Shown here piece after piece: positions 8,778-18,100 of a stretch of 64,000 bases of DNA. Each line of letters begins with the position of its first letter. The first letter of the stretch is position 1. A program made the translations under genes and the position numbers. The notes under the pieces were generated by a model. The model did no database searches. It had not been told where the DNA came from and saw only the letters and a list, made by a program, of their open reading frames with translations. Source of the stretch: Neobacillus sp. YX16 (GTDB taxonomy: Bacteria > Bacillota > Bacilli > Bacillales > Cytobacillaceae); contig NZ_CP126115.1 in assembly GCF_030123505.1 (NCBI RefSeq), positions 3,920,001 to 3,984,000 of the forward strand, read 5' to 3'.

Positions 8778-8915
8778 TTACATCTCCATATTACTAGCCA
8801 TCAATTCAGCCTGTTTTACTACCGTTTCAACCGCCATTTTCTGAAGGTCAGGTGGATAGCCATATTTATTTAACAATCTTCGAACAGTAATTCTCATTTT
8901 AGCTCTTGCAGATTC
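8778..8915 (-). pseudogene. C-terminal fragment of a type I restriction subunit HsdR
   Basis: Only the last 45 codons remain: ESARAKMRITVRRLLNKYGY, then PPDLQKMAVETVVKQAELMA and a TAA. The pattern RAKMR-VRRLL-KYGYPPD-Q-AVE-V--QAELM is the usual C-terminus of type I restriction-modification R subunits. Nothing upstream continues it, and no hsdM or hsdS is present. It marks a former restriction locus in the insertion. Confidence 0.65.
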
Positions 8916-9134
8916 AAGGCAATAACTCCTCTAAAATAACGTTTAAGGAGATTATTATGGCAACCTAAGATACTATAAAAATATTAAGAAATAATTCATA
9001 GCAATTAATAAACAGACTGCCGAAATATACATAAAATAAATACCAGAAACATATTTGCTATCACAATTATTGGAGTTTTATGATCCCTTTTTCCCTTATG
9101 CATTCCCCCATTGAAATATCTGCTGTTGAACAAC

Positions 9135-9163
9135 AAAAAGACGTATATAGAAACACGTCTTTT
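9135..9163 (-). terminator. Terminator of the duplicated-domain protein gene
   Basis: Arms AAAAGACGT and ACGTCTTTT around an 11-nt loop, about 125 nt downstream of the minus-strand stop at 9289. The T run belongs to the stem end. Confidence 0.5.
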
Positions 9164-9288
9164 CATCAATATTTATTATTCCTTAGGTCCACTTTTTTAC
9201 AAAGCAAAATTCTTACATAATGGAAGCAAACAGCAATCTTATCATGTGAAAATGTACAAATTCGAATATAATGGACCATTAAAGATCA

Positions 9289-10374
9289 TCATACTAACCG
9301 GATTCGAAAATATACATTTACTAGTTGGTCACTTTGTGAAAAGGATAAGTAAAAATCTCTCCAATTACCACTAAGCTCATTCACTGGTATACTTAACTCC
9401 CTTTGTTCCATATCATCGTCCTCATCCAAAGGAAGCGGATCACTTTCCCATAAATGCCCCTCCAATTTAAGAGGTTCGCCTGGATCCAAACGGATTGTTT
9501 TTTGCACACGAATCGGATAAAGATTCCCTTCTCTAATGGTTACAGCATTCGATGGGTCTACATTCCACAACAAAGTATCCTTTGCTTTTAGCCACCCGTA
9601 AATGGCCAAACCAGCACCTTCATAATCACCTGATCTGTTGTTATGGATACCCACTAGCAACACTTCAGCTCTAACAGGATTCTGTCTGTAGGGATTATTG
9701 AGATGATGATGCGGTATATAGTAAGTACTTTGACTATTATGGAAACTGGAAATCCTGGAGTCAATGGATTTGACTTCAAAATAAACATCAACGATCTGAT
9801 CAAGTTCTTTAAACCTTAGAGTATATCTTCGCGGTTCTGAGGCAATTTCATGAAAAGGTATCATGATTTCTCTATATTTCATATCATCATGTGGATCAAG
9901 AGGAGGAGAGTCTTGATCCCATAAATGTCCCTGCAGTTTCAATGGTTCGTTTGGATCCAACACTATGTTTTTATACTCAAGAATGCCAAAAAGATTTCCT
10001 TCTTTAATGTTCACAGGATTCATTTCCGTACTATGCCAAATTAAATTATCGTTAGCCATTAGACTACCATAGATCTCTAAATCATACCCTTCATATACAC
10101 CTGTGCTTTTACAGAAAATCCCTTCTAAGAACACTTGAACTGTTTTTGGCTGTCTATTTTGATGATTCATAAATGAATGAAGATGATGGGAATTACCTGG
10201 ATTAAGATGGTAAAAAGGAACAATATATTCTGGATTTTTTATCCATCCGTGCGAAACATGGGCTTTGGGATATGAATTGGGATACCACCTATATGGTGCC
10301 GAAATTGGTACATGATTGAAATGGGACTGATGGGATGGCCAGTGATTTGATGAAAAAAAAGGATAATAAAACAA
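9289..10374 (-). CDS. Protein with two copies of an unknown domain and a His/Tyr/Pro-rich start
   Basis: 361 aa. Residues 1-75 are rich in H, Y, P, N and S (coat-protein-like). Two copies of a roughly 125-residue domain follow, about residues 77-205 and 235-361. They share VLLxGI, SGxYEGxxLxIYG, NLIWxxxxxNxVxIxEGNL, LDPxEPLKLxGHLW, PLDxxDDMxxRE and a final VxVYFxxK strand. No signal peptide or membrane helix is seen. The start is TTG with GGAG about 10 nt upstream. The composition and the LysM neighbour suggest a spore-surface or wall-associated role, but that is inference; I do not recognise the domain family. Confidence 0.7.
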   Translation of the reverse strand: MFYYPFFSSNHWPSHQSHFNHVPISAPYRWYPNSYPKAHVSHGWIKNPEYIVPFYHLNPGNSHHLHSFMNHQNRQPKTVQVFLEGIFCKSTGVYEGYDLEIYGSLMANDNLIWHSTEMNPVNIKEGNLFGILEYKNIVLDPNEPLKLQGHLWDQDSPPLDPHDDMKYREIMIPFHEIASEPRRYTLRFKELDQIVDVYFEVKSIDSRISSFHNSQSTYYIPHHHLNNPYRQNPVRAEVLLVGIHNNRSGDYEGAGLAIYGWLKAKDTLLWNVDPSNAVTIREGNLYPIRVQKTIRLDPGEPLKLEGHLWESDPLPLDEDDDMEQRELSIPVNELSGNWRDFYLSFSQSDQLVNVYFRIRLV

Positions 10375-10661
10375 AAAATGTCACTCCTTATCTTGTTCTT
10401 GCTTTATTCCTTTTATCATATACAAAGATAAATATATAGTAGATTGTCTAAATCAAATAATTATCCAAAAAGTCTCATTCGTTAGTAGTGCCTAAAGCCT
10501 AATTAGCTTCATTGAACGAAATGGGCTTTCCCTATTTCATTTGAATAAATGTCATTTACGCAAATAGATTCCAAAGCATATTCCCATTTTGATGACATAC
10601 AGATGTAGATGTAACCAATCTGCAAAGTCAATATTATCCTCATTAGAATAGGTGGTAGGCT

Positions 10662-11210
10662 ATGGGAAGAATTCCTACTTTTTGTCCACCAGGTTTTACT
10701 CGTTATATGGTAGGGAAAGGTGATTCCATGTATTTGATTGCTCGTCGTCTAAGGGTAAGTACAGGTTTCATTATTGCAAACAATCCACACATTTCCAATC
10801 CGCTGAAAATTTATCCAGGAGATTTACTATGCGTACCTGAATATATTGAATTGCCATGCTGCACGGTGTTAAAAAGCCCAATACCAAGCATCCATACAAA
10901 TGGACTTGGAGTTGCATTAGCTGATCACCTCGCTAATGGTGAACAATCAGTAAGCATCCTTGCAAAGGGTTTGCCTACCCCTAACCAGTTTGGTAACTAT
11001 GATGCCTATGAAGGATTTATTACTTTCCCTGGAATTGGCAGTTATCATTTTATGTTGTACTCCACTCCTGAAATACAACCAACATGGTCACGCACATTAA
11101 CGATACCTCAACCATTGTTTTACAAGGGGGCCGTTGTACAAGTTAGGACTACGAATTCGGCTGCTCCAGTGTCACCGCATATCGTGCTTATTGGAACACT
11201 ATGTAAATGA
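10662..11210 (+). CDS. LysM-domain protein
   Basis: 182 aa. One LysM peptidoglycan-binding domain spans about residues 12-58 (RYMVGKGDSMYLIARRL...IANNPHI..PLKIYPGDLLCVP). The C-terminal 110 residues form a beta-rich domain ending IVLIGTLCK, which I do not recognise. There is no signal peptide, a common situation for proteins assembled on the spore from the mother cell side. AGGTGG precedes the ATG. It heads the plus-strand part of the accessory cassette, 840 nt before the first giant gene, with a small opposite gene between them. Confidence 0.75.
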   Translation: MGRIPTFCPPGFTRYMVGKGDSMYLIARRLRVSTGFIIANNPHISNPLKIYPGDLLCVPEYIELPCCTVLKSPIPSIHTNGLGVALADHLANGEQSVSILAKGLPTPNQFGNYDAYEGFITFPGIGSYHFMLYSTPEIQPTWSRTLTIPQPLFYKGAVVQVRTTNSAAPVSPHIVLIGTLCK

Positions 11211-11337
11211 AAGGTGGAGGATATCCCCACCCTTTCATTCCCCATTTTCCTCTAATATTGTAGACGATAGATGTATTTACAAACATAAAACGCTGCTAAT
11301 CTCATACACTATATCTTTGTATCAATAGCAACATATT

Positions 11338-11769
11338 TTAATATCTTGCTTTTGGATAAAGCACTGGGATCTCCGCTGCAGAACCACCTGGTAAAAATAC
11401 TTCATAGGGGATTAAAAAGTAAATACCCTTGTTTCCACCTTTATTATTCACGGTAAAAATAACTCTACTTCCCAGCTTTACAATGCCAGAAATTGCGGCT
11501 ATTATTCCATCCTCTACTTCAGTAAGAACTCCCATTGAAACCAACCCAGATGCAATGAGGGCAGCATTAGAACCCTGGATTATCATTTCATCCAGCCATT
11601 TTGTGGTTTTATCATCAAAAGCCAATATCGCATATCGACGCGACCAACTAAGCCCTACTGGCGGTCTATAAGAGTCTTCTCTGTTAAAGACCAGGTTTAC
11701 AGGCGGGGGGGTGTTGGGATATGCAGGCATATTCCAGTAACCATAGTAGCGATATGGTTTGTACCTCAA
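11338..11769 (-). CDS. Small protein with Tyr/Pro-rich start, unknown
   Basis: 143 aa. The first 25 residues (KPYRYYGYWNMPAYPNTPPP) resemble coat-protein leaders; the middle (about residues 65-95) is hydrophobic and glycine-rich (SNAALIASGLVSMGVLTEVEDG, IIAAISGIV), perhaps one membrane-associated hairpin. The start is TTG behind GGGAGGTATTATT. It is oriented against the LysM gene and divergent from the 1031-aa gene. No family recognised. Confidence 0.6.
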   Translation of the reverse strand: MRYKPYRYYGYWNMPAYPNTPPPVNLVFNREDSYRPPVGLSWSRRYAILAFDDKTTKWLDEMIIQGSNAALIASGLVSMGVLTEVEDGIIAAISGIVKLGSRVIFTVNNKGGNKGIYFLIPYEVFLPGGSAAEIPVLYPKARY

Positions 11770-12049
11770 AATAATACCTCCCTTTTTATTCCATCATTAA
11801 GATGTACCCCAGTCTATGTCCTTTAACATCTTAACGTGCGAAAGATTTCCATACCAATCCCCATTTAATTGACAAATTTCCTATACTCAAATAATGCTAA
11901 CGTGGTTCTTATCCCCGATGGCAGGAAGATGCATTTCGTTTGTGGTCTATCACCATTCCTCGATACATAGTTATAATATGAAGTGAATTTTTTATCTAAG
12001 CAATCTTCTTCATGCTAATCCTTTTTTTAAAAAGAAAGGAGCGAAAGCT

Positions 12050-15000
12050 TTGTCTAATAATAATCTTTTTATCCGAGTTTTACGGAAAGAAGACTTCTTA
12101 GACTTGATTTTTGAACTCGTCAATATTCACACGAATGGATACCCGCTTCGCCTTGTCAGGCGTAATGCAGATGAACCGGTATTATTAATCGTTCACTTTC
12201 CCGCACAACATATCGTAGAAGAAATTTTTTCAGAAGCAGAACCTTCTGTAAGTCCAATCAAAGCGATGCTTTCCGGTCCAAGCCGACTGGTGTTCGAGCT
12301 TCCTGAGGATGAAAACAACTGGCCGCTTACAATGGAAACATTGCTTAACTGGAAGAATTACAAACCCGTGGTTCCAAAACTGCCAAATCCAGATCCATCA
12401 AAGCCATTTACTCCACATTTTCCAGAGATTTTTGAGGGAAAGACTACACTGGAAATCCCAACAGGACTCTATCTTTCTCCTGAAGAATCTGGCGTTTGGT
12501 ATCATCTCATTCACCCGGAGGGACAAGATGGCCGATTTGTGTTATGGCATACAGAGCTTGGAGAAAAGCAGAAAGAAAATGAAAACACTTTTCGTGAAGG
12601 CGGCACAACAAATCTGATTACTGCATCTAATCATCATATCCCATTTAACAGTGCCCCTACCCAGAAACAGCTTAATGAAATTGTAAAGTTAACAACAGAT
12701 TACTCAATGCCAAAACCTCCAAGCGGGATATCGAAAGAGGCTTGGCAAAACAAATTAAACGAACTTCGTATTCCAAATCCTTACATTCCCAGTCCTATTA
12801 ATCTACGACGTCTGATACTCTCTACTGCAGGAGCTTGGTCAAACTTAGAGGGTGTATGGAATTACCCAACGGTTTTTGATAAAACACTTGGTTATGAAAC
12901 ATTATCCCTAGAAGGATGGCAGCAGATTATCACCCAGGGGAGAGACCAATTTGTTAAAACAACAGAAAAGGCCGTTCTATGTGATACAGGGCATGCCGTA
13001 TCGATTGTAACCATTACGGAACGACGATTTGAGCGGATTTCAACCGCTCAGATGGGGGCCCAAGCGGTTCTTAGACAATATAGGTACATCGAAGTCCGAG
13101 AGCCTGTGAAAAATTACGAAACTCTTACTCCAGCGTACCTAAAAGAACGTCGAGAAATGCCTTATAAATGGATACGGATCACAACCCGTAAAACTCCCAA
13201 TCTGGTTCCCAGCGGAAAATATCCGTGGCCTGTGAACTTAGGTGATCCTATCCCTTCATGGCCTATAGGTGACGCGACGCCGTTCTGGCCAACCGAGATG
13301 AATAAAGAGCCCTTTCTCTTCAAAATGGTCGCAGAAGATTGGGAAGGGAACACCGTTTCCTTTGAACGGCCTCTTTTGTGCGTTCCAATCAAGGAAAAAA
13401 TGCCGCCTTGGGATCAATTAGTTTCTATCTATAATAATGATGCCAACTTTGTTCCTTTACGAAAGGTCCCATTAAACAACCAGCCGATTGCATTTGCTAA
13501 AACCGAGAATGACAGTAAGGGGAAAACCACACTTGAAACAGGAACAATGACGTTTAATGCACAGCTTGTTAAAGGTGAAAAAGAAAATGTGTTAAACAAA
13601 TTGTCTTACTATAACCCTAGGTTTCTTCCGCAAGTTGAGTCAGCGGAAGTGAACATCCCTGCTGCTGAACAGGTAGCTGGTCGAAAATTAGATAGTAAAT
13701 CAATTAAATTTGAAGAAGCTTATTTAAATCATGGTTTTCATCCTACAAATAATAAAGGTGAAGTTTTTGCAGGGCTTACTGAAAAGTTAGGACTATCTTT
13801 ACCTACAGAGAAAGCCGGCGGGCTCATCACTCCTAATACCACGATTGGGGGATTGTCGAGAGCGCTCGGTCCAGTCGCAAACCCAGCCGACATTATTAAA
13901 GGGCAGTTCAACCCAGCAGCATTATTTGAGAAAGCCAGATTTCTGGGAGGAATTACACTACAGGACATTCTGCCAAAGGTTCCTATAAACATTGATCCAC
14001 TTAAAATAAAGGAGTTAGAATCAGCTTTAAAACCTGAACAGTTAATACAGAAACTGGATGATCCAAATTTCAAGTTAGAAGCTCCTATGCTAACGAATCG
14101 ACGTCTGCAAAATAATGCGATAGAAACACGCTTTTTATGGAAACCAAGTATTGAAAACTGGAAAGATCCAACAGGTTTCTTTCAATTCTTAGCTAAAGGT
14201 GTAACAGGATTTGATCGTCCAGCTCAGTTAAGCATTAATGTACAAATGATTACTGCGCCAGACGGCAGCCCTCCAACCTTCATGGTACAAGGAAAGTTAC
14301 AAGATTTTGCTTTGGAGTTTATCGATACTTTGCTGCTTAAATTTTCTGCGTTAAGGTTTTCTGCTGGAAATGGTAAGAAAATGGATGTCAGTGCAGAAGG
14401 ACTCGACCTTGTATTTCAGGGGCCGCTAAAGTTTGTTGAAACCCTGAAAAACATTATCCCTTCTAATGGCTTTTCCGACCCTCCATTCATCAATGTAACA
14501 GCATCCGGCGTGACGGCAGGCTTCACGCTTGGGATTCCGTCTTTCGGTGTAGGTATTTTCAGCATACAGAATATCAATCTTTCGGCCGCTCTGTCTCTTC
14601 CCTTTGTCGATCAGCCAGCGGGTGTCAGATTTGCCTTCTCTGAGCGTCATAATCCTTTTAATGTCTCAGTAATGGGTTTTGCCGGCGGAGGTTTCTTTGC
14701 TTTTGCCCTCAATGCGAAGGGGATTGAAGCGATTGAGGCATCAATCGAATTTGGCGGAAATATCAGCATTAATCTCGGAGTCGCCAGTGGCGGTGTGTCT
14801 GTGATGGCCGGCATTTACTTCGGAATGATCGGGGAAGAAGTAAAACTAACCGGTTACGTGCGCGCCAGCGGCAATGTAACGGTTCTGGGTTTGGTTTCAG
14901 TGACCGTTGAATTTTACATTAGCCTCACTCTCCGTAAGAAAGAAAATGACAAAGTGGAAGTTTGGGGCCAGGCATCTTTATCGGTTGGCGTTAAGATCGC

Positions 15001-15145
15001 ATTTTTTAGTAAAAGCGTGACCCTCACAGTGGAGCGCAGATTCGCCGGAGCAGCAGGAGATCCCACTTTTGCACAAATCATGGGCCCTGACCAACCAGGC
15101 GGCTATCCCTTTGAATGGGAAAAATATTGCATGGCATTTGCCTAA
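12050..15145 (+). CDS. Giant protein A, unknown function (1031 aa)
   Basis: No signal peptide. The N-terminal 560 residues are mixed and proline-rich; about residues 265-330 hold AGAWSNLEGVW and the line TGHAVSIVTITERRFERI. Residues 700-1010 are a run of amphipathic, glycine-rich beta strands (GVTAGFTLGIPSFGVGIFSI, GGFFAFALNAKGIEAIEASI, SVMAGIYFGMIGEEVKLTGY), as in beta-barrel or beta-helix walls. The start is TTG, with AAAGGAG 8 nt upstream. The second giant gene starts 54 nt after the stop and has its own ribosome binding site, so the two very likely form a unit. From memory, similar long proteins occur in distant bacteria, but I could not search. Function unknown. Confidence 0.8.
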   Translation: MSNNNLFIRVLRKEDFLDLIFELVNIHTNGYPLRLVRRNADEPVLLIVHFPAQHIVEEIFSEAEPSVSPIKAMLSGPSRLVFELPEDENNWPLTMETLLNWKNYKPVVPKLPNPDPSKPFTPHFPEIFEGKTTLEIPTGLYLSPEESGVWYHLIHPEGQDGRFVLWHTELGEKQKENENTFREGGTTNLITASNHHIPFNSAPTQKQLNEIVKLTTDYSMPKPPSGISKEAWQNKLNELRIPNPYIPSPINLRRLILSTAGAWSNLEGVWNYPTVFDKTLGYETLSLEGWQQIITQGRDQFVKTTEKAVLCDTGHAVSIVTITERRFERISTAQMGAQAVLRQYRYIEVREPVKNYETLTPAYLKERREMPYKWIRITTRKTPNLVPSGKYPWPVNLGDPIPSWPIGDATPFWPTEMNKEPFLFKMVAEDWEGNTVSFERPLLCVPIKEKMPPWDQLVSIYNNDANFVPLRKVPLNNQPIAFAKTENDSKGKTTLETGTMTFNAQLVKGEKENVLNKLSYYNPRFLPQVESAEVNIPAAEQVAGRKLDSKSIKFEEAYLNHGFHPTNNKGEVFAGLTEKLGLSLPTEKAGGLITPNTTIGGLSRALGPVANPADIIKGQFNPAALFEKARFLGGITLQDILPKVPINIDPLKIKELESALKPEQLIQKLDDPNFKLEAPMLTNRRLQNNAIETRFLWKPSIENWKDPTGFFQFLAKGVTGFDRPAQLSINVQMITAPDGSPPTFMVQGKLQDFALEFIDTLLLKFSALRFSAGNGKKMDVSAEGLDLVFQGPLKFVETLKNIIPSNGFSDPPFINVTASGVTAGFTLGIPSFGVGIFSIQNINLSAALSLPFVDQPAGVRFAFSERHNPFNVSVMGFAGGGFFAFALNAKGIEAIEASIEFGGNISINLGVASGGVSVMAGIYFGMIGEEVKLTGYVRASGNVTVLGLVSVTVEFYISLTLRKKENDKVEVWGQASLSVGVKIAFFSKSVTLTVERRFAGAAGDPTFAQIMGPDQPGGYPFEWEKYCMAFA

Positions 15146-15199
15146 ATAGTTGATCTTTAAAAAATATTTAATGAAAACTAAAGGATAAAGGAGTTTTGT

Positions 15200-18100
15200 A
15201 TGGTCAATCAAAGGCTTCTTTGGATTGCACTCCCAAATGGAATGCAAATAGATGGAAACAACCGATATTTGCGGCTATCTGCTTACGTAAATCCGCGTTT
15301 ATATTCGGAAAAGGAAACAACATTAGCATCTTTTCCAGACTTTCTTAATTGGGCCTACCGCACACATCCAGACCGGTTAACATTTGAACTTGAGGTACAT
15401 GACGGAACACAAACCAAAGTGATCCCGACACACAGAGTGTCATCTCCTCCCAATCAAGGGCTATGGCAATCCCTTTTCCGGCAGGATATTCCTGTTCATC
15501 CGCATGAATTTGACGACTATTCCAGTCGGCCAATCGTGAGTTATCCGGTGAAAGACGTGTTAAATTATACGAAGGCTTTATATCAAAAGCTTATGAAAGA
15601 ATCACGCCATGACCTGCCTCCAATAATTACTCCAAAAGGTTCAAATGGAGTCAGTATGGGAATGGATCGATTCATCAATGAACTGGTTGAACTGCATAAG
15701 CGCTTTCGTTCTCATGGGATCAAAACAGAAAAGGACTTAAGCACGCAGTTGAACAAATCTATCGAGGAAGCCAAAGTCATAGCCCGCAGGCGTCGTATCT
15801 CAGGAAGAACTGGAGATGCCATTATCCCAAAGTTTCCTTTTCCTCCGGAACCACAGCCGGGTCCAAAGGGTCCAGCAACTCCGAAGGGTTCAAGCGGCCC
15901 AAGGAGTCCGGATGACGACGAATTATACTTACGATTTCCCAGCGATCCACGTAATCAAGATGTTCAAGACGCCTATTACCGTACGATGCTCTATCACTAT
16001 CGATCAGCCGATGCTAAGCCGGCTGCCATGCCTGATGGCCCTGAGGCCAATGCTCACTTTGAGAAGGAAATCGACTTTCATCAAATGCTCTCAGCCTTAG
16101 GTGATTATCCTGAGATACTGCGCCGTTTAGGTCTTGTGATGGATTTTTATATTCCAGTTGATGCGATCCCTAAAACAAATAACAATGCCGGTACATTTAA
16201 ACTGCGTATCGTACCAAAATGGATTTCCCAGTCCCATAACGGTTCTTTTCCTGGGAATGGAGGTCAGCCTTCTTTTCAAAACGGCTCTTTTCCTGGTAAT
16301 GGGGGTCAGCCTTCTTTTCAAAATGGATCTTTTCCTGGGAATGGAGGTCAGTCTTCTTTTCAAAATGGATCTTTTCCTGGGAATGGTGGTCAGTCTTCCT
16401 ATCAAGACAGTCGAGCTCCCGCGACGGAAGATTATTGTCCGTGGACGGCTTATGACTATCGGGAGAAAAATGGTACCGTACTATTTTCGGCCTACTCTTC
16501 AACAAAAGAATTAGATGGAGGAATCTGGATTCCCAAAAAAGAAGACATTGAATTAGTTCAAGTGGATGTGGATGGTGCTGCACTCAAGACCTTAAACCTC
16601 GCTTCAACCGTCGCAGCTCAAAAGGATAAAAAGGTAAACGATAAGCCCATTGATGCAGAAGAAAAAGCGGGTGTCTCTCCTCTGCGCAACGGCGGGATCT
16701 CGGTTGTACGGAATAAGAATGCCAACAATTTAAACACTATTTTTAACCGCTCGAACAAATTGAATGGGATGCTGGATGGTCCTCCTAAACTGGATAATCC
16801 CCTCTTTGCAGAAGATCTTTTACGCGGGTACCGCTTAGATGTAACTGATCAATATAATAATCGAAATTCTTTGCACCGCCGGCTTGGTCAATATAAACTG
16901 CTAAATATTGGACGTTACTTGGAATTTTCGGATGAGGGATTTATACAGCCTAGCGTGACTAGTCCGCCTCAGACAGGTGATCCTGTTAGCCAACTTTATA
17001 TTCACGAGTCGCTTTTCACTTGGGAAGGCTGGAGTTTGTCAGCTCCCCGGCCTGGCAAAAGTATTAGCAGTACGGCCAGTGCGCCCAATCCAAACGAGCC
17101 CGATACGATGCCGCAGAAAGTGGATAACACAGCGATGACAAAGCTTGGACTGGAGACAAACTTTTCCGTCATACCTGGGACTTTGCCTCGTCTCCGGTTT
17201 GGAAATGAATATACCTTCCGTGTCCGAACGGTTGATTTAGCCGGAAATGGACCAGCGATGGACGAAGCACAAAAGATTGAAGCGGCATTAGGGCTTAATC
17301 AAACAGCGATCGGTACGATTAAGTACCTCCGTTTTGAGCCCGTCAATCCTCCGGAACTTGTTCCGAGACAGCTTTATAGTCCAAGTGGAAATCTGAATCA
17401 TCCAGACACAACCGCCTATGCGGAAGGTGAATCATTAGAAAGGCTCGTGATTCGCAGCAACTATGACCAAAGCACTGAAGAATATACTGCGGCCCACCCT
17501 GTCTATCTGCCTTTTAACGAGAGACATGTTGCACCTCCAAAAGTATCGCTTCAATTGATAGAGGAGCATGGGCTGCTCGATGGAGCCATTGATGTAAAGT
17601 ATAGCGGCATGCCGCCAGGTCAGATTCGCAGTGTCATCCAGAATTTCTATTACTTGGCTGCACGCGAGTCAGGCACGTTCAATGATATAACATCACCGTC
17701 TGTTCGCTTTATTCGCACTAGCTCTGACCCTTCATCGACCGATGGTTATGCGGTTCATACTGAGGAGCAACTGATTCTTCCTTACTTGCCGGAACCATGG
17801 ATTTCGGGGGTGATGTTTGAAGGACTTCCCGGTGGAGGTCCTAACGATTTGTTTTTCGTAGAGGTAAAAGGAAACACATGGTATGAGCCAAAGCTGTTCC
17901 GCATTCGTATCGTTGAAGGTTCAAATGAACCCCTGTGGGATGAAAGAACCCGTGTTCTTACAATCTATCTCCCGAAAGCAACGATCGCAACCAATATTCG
18001 CGTCAGCTCTACATTTGGAGGAAATCTTCCAGATATGGGGCTTTTGCAGTGGGTGAAAGATGACAAAGCAAACTGGACCAACGAAGATCTGTTGAAACTG

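Noticed and set aside
9111..9374. Plus-strand frame of 87 codons
   Set aside because: It runs over the terminator and end of the duplicated-domain gene and lacks a ribosome binding site.
16127..16583. Three further open frames across the 42-bp repeats
   Set aside because: A 42-bp repeat keeps every frame open that is open once; these are shadows of giant gene B.
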